Below, piece after piece: positions 8,511 through 16,859 of a stretch of 64,000 nt of DNA; within the stretch, counting starts at the first letter, position 1, and the number at the start of each line of letters is the position of its first letter. The DNA is taken from contig CALKZY010000019.1 of assembly GCA_938002965.1 (NCBI GenBank), forward strand, positions 56,973 through 120,972. The letters run 5' to 3'. The notes beneath the pieces were generated by a model that did not search any database, was not told where the DNA came from, and worked only from the letters and a program-made list of their open reading frames with translations. A program made the position numbers and the translations under genes. Origin of the DNA: an uncultured Acidimicrobiales bacterium (GTDB lineage Bacteria; Actinomycetota; Acidimicrobiia; Acidimicrobiales; SZUA-35).

Positions 8511-9941
8511 GTGACCGAACCAACCGCCCGGCTGCCAAGAGGCATCCTCGGTTATGGAACCCACGTGCCGTACTACCGGCTTCAGCGGTCGGCCATCGGG
8601 GCTGCGCTCAGTTCGGGCGGTGGAAAGGGAACCAGGGCTGTTGCCTCCTACGACGAAGACGCCACATCCATGGCGGTCGAGGCGGCACGGGTTGCCTTGC
8701 GATCGTTTGAAGCCCCGATACCGGCTGCGCTGTATTTCTCCTCGGTGACACCCCCGTACTTGGACAAGACCAACGCCAACGCCGTGCACGCTGCCCTCAA
8801 CTACCCCTCCGACGTGTTCTCCGGTGACATGGTTGGGTCGGTCAGATCGACCACAGCGGCCCTGATGGCTGCGCTCAATGACCGCCGCCCCGTTTTGGTC
8901 ACCGCCGCCGATGTTCGCACCGGCCGTCCGGGCAGTAGCGATGAAGCATCGCTGGGCGATGCCGGTGTGGCCGTCATGATCGGTTCCGAATCCGATGCTC
9001 CGGTCATCGCCGAATGGGTCGGCGGGGCGTCAGCCACCGGCGAGTTCCTCGACCGGTGGCGCCAGCCCGGTTGGGATTACTCTCGGGTTTGGGAGGAGCG
9101 CTTCGGCGAGGCCGTCTACAAGCGCCTCGTCACTGAGGCGGCCAACGACGCCTTCAAGTCCACCGAGCTCTCGGCCGCCGACATCGACAAAGTCATCATT
9201 ACCGGATTGCACGCCAGAGCCGTTCGCGGTGCGGCTGGAGCAGCCGGAGTGGGTGAGGTGCCGGTTGCCTCCGATCTGACAGCGGCCATCGGCAACACGG
9301 GAAGCGGCCACGGGCTAGTGGCGCTGGCCAACGAACTTGATCAAGCCGCCCCCGGTCAGCTGTTGATGCTGATCAGCCTGGCTGACGGCTGCGACGTCAC
9401 CATCTTTCGAACCACCGATGCCATCGCCGATTACACGCCTGACACTCCGGTGGCCGAGCAGGTGGCTGGCGGCAACGACAATCTGGACTACGCCAAGTTC
9501 CTTACGTGGCGCGGGTTTCTTGATCGCGAACCGCCGCGACGTCCCGATCCGGATTCACCGGCCGGGCCTCCGGCTGAACGCAACGTCGCCTGGAAGTTCG
9601 GGTTCGTTGGTTCCCGTGACCGTTCCTCGGGGGCCGTGCATCTGCCACCGCAGCGCGTGTCGGTAAAAGGCGGAGCGGTCGACGAAATGGAAATGGTCCC
9701 TATGGCCGACATTGAGGCCACCGTGACCACCTTCACCATCGATCATCTGGCCTTCTCGCCTTCACCGCCCACGATCGCCGTTGTTGTTGACTTCGACGGC
9801 GGTGGCCGGTTCACCTCTCAGCTGGCTGATGCCGACCCTGACGAAGTCGAAATTGGTATGAGGGTGCGTATGACCTTCCGTCGCATGCTCACCGCAAACG
9901 GCGTTCACAACTACTTCTGGAAAGCAACCCCTGTCCGCTAG
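8511..9941 (+). CDS. HMG-CoA-synthase-like protein fused to OB-fold (DUF35) domain, catalytic Cys absent
   Basis: A 476-residue fusion. The N-terminal part has the HMGCS/KAS-III-type thiolase fold: GILGYGTHVPYYRL (11-24), VASYDEDATSMAVEAAR (44-60) and GNTGSGHGL. The C-terminal about 110 residues form a DUF35-type OB fold (SSGAVHLPPQRVSVKG, then VVVDFDGGGRFTSQL). The segment where the nucleophilic Cys of HMG-CoA synthases should lie reads GDMVGSVRSTTAALMAAL (105-122) and has none. The usual zinc-hairpin cysteines of DUF35 are also missing. GTG 8511 is chosen because AAGGAG lies 7 nt upstream; a longer frame from 8334 would run through the promoter. A thiolase follows in the same direction. The role may be scaffold, aldolase or non-canonical Claisen chemistry. 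Confidence 0.85.
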   Translation: MTEPTARLPRGILGYGTHVPYYRLQRSAIGAALSSGGGKGTRAVASYDEDATSMAVEAARVALRSFEAPIPAALYFSSVTPPYLDKTNANAVHAALNYPSDVFSGDMVGSVRSTTAALMAALNDRRPVLVTAADVRTGRPGSSDEASLGDAGVAVMIGSESDAPVIAEWVGGASATGEFLDRWRQPGWDYSRVWEERFGEAVYKRLVTEAANDAFKSTELSAADIDKVIITGLHARAVRGAAGAAGVGEVPVASDLTAAIGNTGSGHGLVALANELDQAAPGQLLMLISLADGCDVTIFRTTDAIADYTPDTPVAEQVAGGNDNLDYAKFLTWRGFLDREPPRRPDPDSPAGPPAERNVAWKFGFVGSRDRSSGAVHLPPQRVSVKGGAVDEMEMVPMADIEATVTTFTIDHLAFSPSPPTIAVVVDFDGGGRFTSQLADADPDEVEIGMRVRMTFRRMLTANGVHNYFWKATPVR

Positions 9942-9997
9942 TCAGGATCTGGCCAACGGCCAGCGCAGCGGCATTAGATCTCACAAGGAGAAGCACA

Positions 9998-11197
9998 ATG
10001 GGATCACGAGGCATCAAAGATCAAGTAGCCATTGTCGGAATGGGGTGCACCCGGTTCGGCGAACACTTCGACCGGTCCATCGATGACATGATCATCGAGG
10101 CCGCTCACACGGCTTACGATTCGGCTGGAATAACCCAAGATGACGTTGACGCCTTCTGGTTTGGAACGTTGAGTTCGGGCACGTCCGGACTCACCATCTC
10201 CAAGCCGCTGAAGATTGACTACAAGCCGGTGACCAGGGTGGAGAACATGTGTGCCTCCGGGTCCGAGGCGTTCCGCAACGCCGCCTATGCCGTAGCCTCC
10301 GGCGCCTTTGATGTCGTAATGGCCATCGGGGCCGAAAAATTGAAGGACAATGGCATGTCCGGCCTGGTCGGGGCTGCCACCGCCGACGACGGCACGAAGA
10401 CTGCGGTCACTGCCCCAGCCTCGTTCTCATTGCTGGCACCGGCTTATGGCGAGAAGTATGGTGTCGACCGCGAGACGATGAAAGAGGTGATGACCCGCAT
10501 TGCCTGGAAAAACCACTTCAACGGTGCCCGCAATCCGCGAGCCCAGTTCCAAAAGGAAGTCAGCAAGGAGAAAATCTCCAATGCTCCCAAGGTGGCCGGC
10601 GATCTCGGAATCTTCGATTGCTCGGGTGTGAGCGACGGATCGGCCGCCGCCATCTTGTGCCGGGCGGAAGACGCCCACAAGTACACCGACAAGCCGCTTT
10701 ACATCAAGGCCTTAGCCTTTACGTCCGGTCCCGGCGCTGGGCCGCTTGACCCCGACTACGACTACACCACGTTCAACGAGGTGTCCCGGTGCGCTGTCGA
10801 CGCCTACGAGCAGGCAGGGATCACCGATGCTCGCAACCAGATCGCTATGGCCGAGGTCCACGACTGCTTTACCCCGACCGAACTGGTGCTGATGGAGGAC
10901 CTCCAGTTCTCTGAGCGCGGCGAGGGCTGGCAGGATGTTCTGGAAGGCACTTTTGATCTCGACGGTGAACTACCCGTCAATCCAGACGGTGGCCTCAAGA
11001 GCTTCGGTCATCCGATCGGAGCATCGGGGCTGCGGATGTTGTTCGAGTGTTGGCTCCAACTCCGCAAGGAGGCGCCGGAGGATCGACAGATCCTGTCGGT
11101 GGAGAAGGGCAAGACGTTGGGACTCACCCACAATCTTGGTGGCCGTCCCGGTGAGTGCGTCAGCTTCGCTTCAGTAGTCGGCTCTGAGCTGGGTTGA
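9998..11197 (+). CDS. Thiolase family protein (acetyl-CoA acetyltransferase/SCP2-like)
   Basis: A 399-residue thiolase with all catalytic elements. The nucleophile is C85 in VENMCASGSEAF, H288 lies in AEVHDCFTPTE, and H338 lies in FGHPIGASG. It is closest in pattern to SCP-x/lipid-transfer-type thiolases that cleave 3-oxoacyl-CoA, including branched or sterol side chains, rather than to FadA. The ATG at 9998 is preceded by a strong AAGGAG (in CACAAGGAGAAGCACA). It is 56 bp after the HMGCS-like/OB-fold gene, so the two probably act together. A short CTGGCC/GGCCAG stem (9949-9963) lies in that gap. Confidence 0.92.
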   Translation: MGSRGIKDQVAIVGMGCTRFGEHFDRSIDDMIIEAAHTAYDSAGITQDDVDAFWFGTLSSGTSGLTISKPLKIDYKPVTRVENMCASGSEAFRNAAYAVASGAFDVVMAIGAEKLKDNGMSGLVGAATADDGTKTAVTAPASFSLLAPAYGEKYGVDRETMKEVMTRIAWKNHFNGARNPRAQFQKEVSKEKISNAPKVAGDLGIFDCSGVSDGSAAAILCRAEDAHKYTDKPLYIKALAFTSGPGAGPLDPDYDYTTFNEVSRCAVDAYEQAGITDARNQIAMAEVHDCFTPTELVLMEDLQFSERGEGWQDVLEGTFDLDGELPVNPDGGLKSFGHPIGASGLRMLFECWLQLRKEAPEDRQILSVEKGKTLGLTHNLGGRPGECVSFASVVGSELG

Positions 11198-11242
11198 CGG
11201 ACCCCTCGCAACCCTGGCATCGGGCGCACGCTAGTCCCTAGC

Positions 11243-11971
11243 ATGACCACAATGACTAACAGCGCTGCCACCGATCATCCTGCGTTCGAGAATCCAGTAT
11301 TCGCCGGCCCCGGAGCTGATGCAGGAGGGCGGTCACTTGCCCTGTTCGACCTGGATGGGACGCTGACCGACCCGGCCGAAGGCATTGCCGAGTCGTTCCG
11401 TCAGGGCTTTGCCGCTGTTGGTCTTGATCCCGATGATCATGAACCACTCGATCGCTTCATCGGACCGCCGCTGCAAGAGACTTTCGCCGCCGCCGGACTT
11501 GATCCGGATGCGGTCAAGGCGGCCATTGGCGGCTACCGCTCATACTTCGCCGTCCAGGGCATCTTTCAGAATCAGGTCTACGAAGGAATTGATGGAGTCT
11601 TGAGCGCCCTTAAGGCTGAAGGCTGGCTGCTCGGCGTGGCGACCTCAAAACCGGAACCGTTCACCGAACGAATTCTCGAACACTTCGATCTCGCCCACTA
11701 CTTCGACGTTGTCGCTGGATCGACCATGGATGGCACCCGCCGCCACAAAGTCGACGTCATCGCCCATGCGATGGCATTGGTCGCCCCGCTCGGTGGAATA
11801 CGACGGGCAGTTATGGTGGGCGATCGGGCCGTGGACATCAACGGAGCTCAGGCACACGGACTGGGCTCGATCGGAGTGACCTGGGGTTACGGTTCACTTG
11901 ACGAACTGGTGGCTGCCGGTCCGTCAGCTCTGGCCGCCGAGCCTGGTGAGATTCTCGAACTGTTGGCTTGA
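11243..11971 (+). CDS. HAD-family hydrolase, phosphoglycolate-phosphatase-like
   Basis: A 242-residue HAD phosphatase with an alpha-helical cap. Motif I is FDLDGTLTD (D36 and D38), motif II is VATSKPE, and motif III/IV is the lysine of RRHKVDVIAHA followed by MVGDRAVDINGA. The pattern matches Gph/PgmB-type small-molecule phosphatases, and AQAHGLGSIGVTWGYG is typical of Gph. The substrate is unknown. It lies 45 bp after the thiolase and 25 bp before the enoyl-CoA hydratase, in one direction. ATG 11243 and ATG 11252 are both possible starts. Confidence 0.88.
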   Translation: MTTMTNSAATDHPAFENPVFAGPGADAGGRSLALFDLDGTLTDPAEGIAESFRQGFAAVGLDPDDHEPLDRFIGPPLQETFAAAGLDPDAVKAAIGGYRSYFAVQGIFQNQVYEGIDGVLSALKAEGWLLGVATSKPEPFTERILEHFDLAHYFDVVAGSTMDGTRRHKVDVIAHAMALVAPLGGIRRAVMVGDRAVDINGAQAHGLGSIGVTWGYGSLDELVAAGPSALAAEPGEILELLA

Positions 11972-11996
11972 CCGGCGGCGAGTTAAGCTTCGGCCC

Positions 11997-12797
11997 ATGA
12001 GTGAGTTCGGTGTCTTTGGCGACGTCCATGTCACAGTCGGTAGCGATCATGTGGCGGTTGCCGAGATTCGACGGCCACCGAACAACTTCTTTGATCTTGA
12101 CCTGATCGAATCTCTGGCTCAGACAATGGCTGCGATGGACGACGAGCCTGAGGCTCGAGCCGTTGTGTTGTGTTCGGACGGAAAGCACTTCTGCGCTGGT
12201 GCCAACTTTGCAGATAGAGGAAGTTTGACGAACCCTTCGCCGACCAACGCCGATGGTTCACCTCGACACCTTTATGACGCCGCCGTCGACCTGTTCTCAT
12301 CCCGGATTCCGGCTGTCGTCGCGGTCCAAGGGGCAGCTGTGGGCGGAGGGTTGGGACTGGCTTGTTTCGCCGACTTTCGGGTGGCGGCACCGGAGGCCAG
12401 GTTCTCGGCCAACTTCGCTCGCCTCGGATTCCACCACGGGTTCGGATTGTCGGCAACATTGCCACCACTGGTGGGCCAACAGAAGGCGTTGGAGTTGTTG
12501 TACACCGGTCGGGGGGTGAAAGGCGATGAGGCTCTGTCCCTGGGTTTAGCCGATCGCTTGGTGCCCCTTGCCGAGCTTCGGGCCACTGCTCACAGCCTGG
12601 CGGCCGAGATCGCCTTGTCGGCTCCGCTGGCGGTTGAATCGATTCGTCAGACGATGCGAGGTGACCTGGCTCAGCGGGTGCGGGAGGCCACCGACCGCGA
12701 GAAGGTCGAACAGGATCGACTTCGGGCGACGGAGGACTGGAACGAGGGTGTCGCCGCCATGTCGCAACGTCGGCCACCTACGTTCAAAGGCCGCTAG
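11997..12797 (+). CDS. Enoyl-CoA hydratase/isomerase family protein
   Basis: A 266-residue crotonase. The oxyanion-hole motif is KHFCAGANFAD and the second one is GAAVGGGLGLACFADFRVA. The active-site segment reads RLGFHHGFGLSATLPPLVG, so the classical catalytic Glu pattern is not obvious and hydratase activity is less certain than the fold. ATG 11997 is preferred; the frame can be read from 11898, but that part overlaps the HAD gene. The gene ends five bases before the stop of the convergent ligase gene. Confidence 0.87.
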   Translation: MSEFGVFGDVHVTVGSDHVAVAEIRRPPNNFFDLDLIESLAQTMAAMDDEPEARAVVLCSDGKHFCAGANFADRGSLTNPSPTNADGSPRHLYDAAVDLFSSRIPAVVAVQGAAVGGGLGLACFADFRVAAPEARFSANFARLGFHHGFGLSATLPPLVGQQKALELLYTGRGVKGDEALSLGLADRLVPLAELRATAHSLAAEIALSAPLAVESIRQTMRGDLAQRVREATDREKVEQDRLRATEDWNEGVAAMSQRRPPTFKGR

Positions 12798-12801
12798 CCG
12801 A

Positions 12802-14436
12802 TCAGGCCCAGTATGGATCTCGTAAGAGACGTTTCTTGAGCTTGCCGTGCGCCTCTCGAGGTAGCTGATCTACGACTTCAAAGTGCTTTGGGAGCTTGTA
12901 GGACGCCAGCCGGGTTCGGGCAAAGTCACGAATTTCATCCAAGTCCACTTCGGGCTGTCCCGCATCGGCTCCGGCGTCGTTGCAGGCCGTAGGTTCAACG
13001 ACAGCCATGACCGCTTGACCCCACTCATCGTCGGGAATGCCGAAGACGGCGACGTCGGCCACCGCCGGGTGTTCAACCAACACCGCTTCGATCTCCGCCG
13101 GGTAGACGTTGGCACCACCGGTAATGATCAGATCGACCCGGCGGTCGGCCAAGTACAGAAAACCGTCATCGTCCAGCCACCCGAGGTCACCCACCGTGAA
13201 CCGCCCATCGGATAACTGATTGGCTCTGGTTTCTTCGGGGTTGTTGTGATACTTCGGTGCGCCATCGGTTCGTTTGCAGTAGATGGTGCCGATTTCACCG
13301 GGCGGAAGGTCGTGTCCGTTGTCGTCGACGATGGTGTAGGAGATTGGGGCGGTTGGGCGTCCGACGGTGCCAGGGTGGGCCAACCACTCTTCACTGGAAC
13401 AGATGGCCGGCCCTATGCCCTCCGACGACCCGTACAGCTCGTAGATCACCGGACCGAACCAGTTGATCATGGCTCGCTTCACCCAATCAGGGCAGGGGGC
13501 GGCCGAGTGCAGAACCCATCGAATGGATGAGAGGTCGAAGCCTTGACGGGTGTGGTCGTCGAGCTTGAGTAGCCGGATGAACTGGGTAGGCACCATCGTG
13601 GTGGCGACAATCCGGTGTTCTTCAATGGCGGCAAGCGTCGACACCGGGTCGAAGCGAGGGTGAAGAACAACGTCGAGGCCCTGCCCAAGAGTTGCGGTGA
13701 AGACTCCGAGACCCAGTGCGTGATACAGCGGTGTCGTGATGAGAGTTGTCCCGGTGGATGGTTTTGCCACCAGCTCTGCCCACCCGGACCACCGCGAGGA
13801 CCATGCGTTGGTTGGTCCACTGTGATCGGGCCGATTCACCCCTTTTGAGCGGCCGGTTGTGCCACCGGTGAAGAGCATCGGCGACCCCGATGCTCGCTCC
13901 GTTAGGACGTCGCCCGGAACCGTGTCCAGCCAGCCTTCGTATGATTGGATGCTGGTGGTTGCCTCCGCCTCTGTCGCCTCATCGGAGCCGACGATGACAA
14001 CCGGTATGTCCCCTGACATCGCCACTGCGTCGTTGGCCAGCTGGGCCAGCTCGGGGGTGGTTACCAGCAGGCGGGCATCGCTGTCGGTGATAAGGTCGGC
14101 CAGCTCTGAAGCGGTCAAGTGCCAGTTCAAAGGAACCAACCGGGTTCCCGCTCGGGTATTGCCCAGGGCCCACTCGGCCCACTCGAGCCTGTTGTGGGAC
14201 AACACGGCCCAAGCCTCGCCTTGCCCGACGTCGCGGTCTAAACATTGGGCAACCTGTCGAGCCCGTTGCTCCAGAGCCGCCCATGTCACGGTGTCGCCAC
14301 CGAAGCGAACGGCGACGTCCGCCGGATGGCCAACGTCAATGAGGTCGGCCGGTTGTAGCGGAGAGTCCGCCGTATCTGTCAACGGGTTCTGGCTTTCATG
14401 ACTCGACCAGTGTGACAGTTCCCGCTGTGCCGTCAA
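12802..14436 (-). CDS. AMP-dependent acyl-CoA synthetase
   Basis: An ANL-superfamily ligase with the phosphate loop MLFTGGTTGRSKGV, ELYGSSEG, the hinge FTVGDLGWLDDDGFLYLADR and the C-terminal catalytic lysine in EAHGKLKKRLL. It activates an unidentified carboxylic acid to its CoA ester. The frame opens at TTG 14436, overlapping the end of the upstream PEP-utilizing gene by 41 bases. A second TTG at 14382 would remove the overlap and begins MTDTADSPLQPAD; neither has a convincing ribosome site, and no ATG or GTG is available. The overlap suggests coupled translation with the upstream gene. It resembles the ligase at 18197-19723 in layout. Confidence 0.88.
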   Translation of the reverse strand: MTAQRELSHWSSHESQNPLTDTADSPLQPADLIDVGHPADVAVRFGGDTVTWAALEQRARQVAQCLDRDVGQGEAWAVLSHNRLEWAEWALGNTRAGTRLVPLNWHLTASELADLITDSDARLLVTTPELAQLANDAVAMSGDIPVVIVGSDEATEAEATTSIQSYEGWLDTVPGDVLTERASGSPMLFTGGTTGRSKGVNRPDHSGPTNAWSSRWSGWAELVAKPSTGTTLITTPLYHALGLGVFTATLGQGLDVVLHPRFDPVSTLAAIEEHRIVATTMVPTQFIRLLKLDDHTRQGFDLSSIRWVLHSAAPCPDWVKRAMINWFGPVIYELYGSSEGIGPAICSSEEWLAHPGTVGRPTAPISYTIVDDNGHDLPPGEIGTIYCKRTDGAPKYHNNPEETRANQLSDGRFTVGDLGWLDDDGFLYLADRRVDLIITGGANVYPAEIEAVLVEHPAVADVAVFGIPDDEWGQAVMAVVEPTACNDAGADAGQPEVDLDEIRDFARTRLASYKLPKHFEVVDQLPREAHGKLKKRLLRDPYWA

Positions 14437-16117
14437 CCTCTAGGACGGTGCCAGTCTTGATTCGTTCGGTGGCGCCCTCTACCGACACCACGCACGGGAT
14501 CCCGAGTTCACGGGCCACAATCACGGCGTGACTCATTAACGCTCCGACGTTAACCACCACGGCGGCTGCCGGTAAGAACAGGGGAGTCCACGCAGGGTCG
14601 GTGATCGGGGCGACCAGGATCTCGCCAGGTTGAAGTTGGTCGGCCTCGGATGGGTCGAGGATCACTCGGGCCTGGCCGATAGCCACGCCGCTTGACCCGG
14701 CTTGGCCGGTTAAGACCTCGCCTAACAGAGCCGGAGCGGAAGGAGGCGTCTGGTTGGCTTCCATGTCTTCGATCGTCGGCACGTCGTCCTGCGAGGTGAT
14801 GAAGAAAGGCGGCTCGATGGCGCTGTAACGTTTGTAGAGGGCGGCTCGCTCGGTAATGGTGTCCATCAGCGACGGCGGATTGGCCAGATAGCGGGGTAGG
14901 TCCTCCCGAGTCAATAGGGCGACATGCGTCGGCTCCGGATCTCCCCCTCGTTCGGCGGCGCGTCGCACGAGCTCTCGAAAGACCTGTTTGAGCGGGTTGA
15001 CGAAGCGTATGGCTCGATCCCGGGTGGCTTCTCGAGCCTGGGCCCAGAACGGTATGGACGCGACCGCTTTGTCGAAGTTGCGGGCGTCGAGGCCTTTGAG
15101 CTGGGGTCTGATCTTGGCGATCGCCGCTTGGCGTTGTTCGGTGTTGCGGACCAGCCGGATCGACGGGTCGAGGTCGTGCTCGGCTCGGCGCATGGAGTCG
15201 ATGGCGGCCAAGGCCAACTCGGGGGTGTTCTCCCACGTTCGAGCCGACAGCTCCCAATCGTTGGGGCCACGATGGCCATGTTGGGAGATGAAGCCGTCGA
15301 ACTGGGAGAGGAACTCGGTGGCCTCGGGGTCGTCGGCAACCCGACCGAGCACGCCGGATACACCGGCGTCGAAGGCTGCTGCCAACGATGGAGTGGATCG
15401 AACGGTTCGGGCGACTTGGTACAGGGCCTGGGAGTACTGGGCTGAGACGACATCACCGGCTGCACCCATCAGGTGGGTGACTAGCCCCGGTTCGCCGGCT
15501 GCGGTGGCCGCATCGGCCAGAATTCCGGCCACGATTCCAGCTAGCCCCGAGGACTCCATATGGTTGCCGTATACCGCTTCAAAGGCGCTGGGGAACGAAT
15601 CCATGAAGGCCAGCAGTTCTTCGTCTGAAGCATCGAGGGAAGGTCTGGCGGCTTCGAAGTCAGCCACTCGACGGTAACTGTCGGCCACCACCGGTGGAGG
15701 CGAGTCGGTGTTGAGTGCCGAGAGTACGGAGCGGAGAATGCGCAGCGATGAGACGAGGCTCTTGTCACCGTCGCTCGGTTGGTAGGGCGGAGGATTCCGG
15801 TCGGCGAAGAAGGCGTTGTCGATCGCCTCGGCTGAAGATCCGGGGGCTCTCACCCCTGAGATCCGGAGATACGACAAGTTGAGATAGGCGTAGCCTGCGA
15901 ACAGACCGACGATGACCGGCTCGTCGCTGTCGAAGTCTCCTCGTGTTTTGATTCCCAACTTGGCGTAGGTGTCGCGCCAGGCTTTCTCAGCCGCCAGGAT
16001 TCCGTAGTGGTAAGACAGCGGTGTCACTACATCAGGAAAGACCTCGCCGACGTTGCTTCTCGTATTGATCGGCCAGCGATCGTTGACCTTGCCCTCGACA
16101 ATCCACCGTGTTCCCAC
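14396..16117 (-). CDS. PEP-utilizing-enzyme mobile-domain protein lacking the ATP-binding domain
   Basis: A protein of 573 residues (593 if started at ATG 16177). The C-terminal about 90 residues are the phosphohistidine swivelling domain of PEP synthase/PPDK. The motif GALMSHAVIVARELGIPCVV has the phospho-acceptor His at about 530. The N-terminus carries NTRSNVGEVFPDVVTPLS, typical of rifampin-phosphotransferase-like and related proteins. There is no ATP-grasp nucleotide-binding domain, so it cannot autophosphorylate alone as PPDK does. GTG 16117 is preferred because GGGGAAG precedes it and homologs start near this point. It overlaps the acyl-CoA ligase downstream by 41 bases, which suggests a joint function. 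The reaction is unknown. Confidence 0.82.
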   Translation of the reverse strand: MGTRWIVEGKVNDRWPINTRSNVGEVFPDVVTPLSYHYGILAAEKAWRDTYAKLGIKTRGDFDSDEPVIVGLFAGYAYLNLSYLRISGVRAPGSSAEAIDNAFFADRNPPPYQPSDGDKSLVSSLRILRSVLSALNTDSPPPVVADSYRRVADFEAARPSLDASDEELLAFMDSFPSAFEAVYGNHMESSGLAGIVAGILADAATAAGEPGLVTHLMGAAGDVVSAQYSQALYQVARTVRSTPSLAAAFDAGVSGVLGRVADDPEATEFLSQFDGFISQHGHRGPNDWELSARTWENTPELALAAIDSMRRAEHDLDPSIRLVRNTEQRQAAIAKIRPQLKGLDARNFDKAVASIPFWAQAREATRDRAIRFVNPLKQVFRELVRRAAERGGDPEPTHVALLTREDLPRYLANPPSLMDTITERAALYKRYSAIEPPFFITSQDDVPTIEDMEANQTPPSAPALLGEVLTGQAGSSGVAIGQARVILDPSEADQLQPGEILVAPITDPAWTPLFLPAAAVVVNVGALMSHAVIVARELGIPCVVSVEGATERIKTGTVLEVDGTAGTVTLVES

Positions 16118-16277
16118 GACTCTTCCCCACTTGTTGTTGGATCGACAGATCGACTTAGCTTGACTGTAGGGCAGCACCCGGAGGCGGCGCCAACGGGAGC
16201 TGCCATGGGACTAGGCTCGCAGGTAGAACGATGCGGTCGGTGTGGTGTTGCACCGGAAGCGAGGGATCGTAGGTGTG

Positions 16278-16850
16278 ATGAGTAGCGGCGGAGTAGTCGA
16301 ACGATGCGATGTCAGGGGCCGGTCGTCGGGGTTCGTCCTATGCTTCTTGGTCGGGGCAACGTTTGCGTTGGTTGGCTGTACGGCGAGTCAGTCGGATGAC
16401 GAAAGTCAGCCGGTTGCCGTAGTTGTGGCAGATAGCAATCTGAGCTCTCAAGAGCTCGACCCGGCTACCACCGCCACGACGACCACGGTTGACGTAGCCG
16501 AGGACAAGTCATTGACCGTGGTTGAAGTTGCCGATGACAAGTCATTGGCGACAACTGGACCTGACGGCCTTCGAGTCCTCGATATCGATTACACCGTCGA
16601 AGACGGGGTGGTGAGTGGGCAGGTGCTTGAGAACGGCCAGCCGGTCAGCAACGTTCATGTACGGCTGCAGGATCCGGACACCAAAGAGACGTTTCAGGAA
16701 CGGGGAACGGATCTGGACGGCCGCTACAAGTTCGGTCCGCTGGATCCGGCTTGCTACATGACCAAAGCCGTCGCCCCCGACAACGCTCAGTGGGTCGATC
16801 GCTACAACAGCAAGCGGTACGCCTGGGATTACATGTGTATCGAGGAGTAG
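16278..16850 (+). CDS. Putative lipoprotein with Thr-rich linker and C-terminal beta-sandwich (carboxypeptidase-regulatory-like) domain
   Basis: A 190-residue exported protein. After a short basic N-region comes a hydrophobic stretch ending in ATFALVGC, a good lipobox, so membrane anchoring is likely. A low-complexity linker (TTATTTTVDVAEDKSL) follows, with an imperfect duplication: VAEDKSLTVVEVADDKSL. The C-terminal half (GVVSGQVLENGQPVSNVHVRL ... DLDGRYKFGPL) looks like a prealbumin/CarboxypepD_reg-type beta-sandwich. ATG 16278 has AGGTG 4 nt upstream; the frame also opens at 16242 without a ribosome site. It is divergent from the PEP-utilizing gene. No enzymatic function is suggested. Confidence 0.75.
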   Translation: MSSGGVVERCDVRGRSSGFVLCFLVGATFALVGCTASQSDDESQPVAVVVADSNLSSQELDPATTATTTTVDVAEDKSLTVVEVADDKSLATTGPDGLRVLDIDYTVEDGVVSGQVLENGQPVSNVHVRLQDPDTKETFQERGTDLDGRYKFGPLDPACYMTKAVAPDNAQWVDRYNSKRYAWDYMCIEE

Positions 16851-16859
16851 GCGGTTCGC

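Noticed and set aside
12031..12777. 248-codon minus-strand frame
   Set aside because: Shadow of the enoyl-CoA hydratase; rich in Arg/Pro/Ser as expected for an antisense frame.
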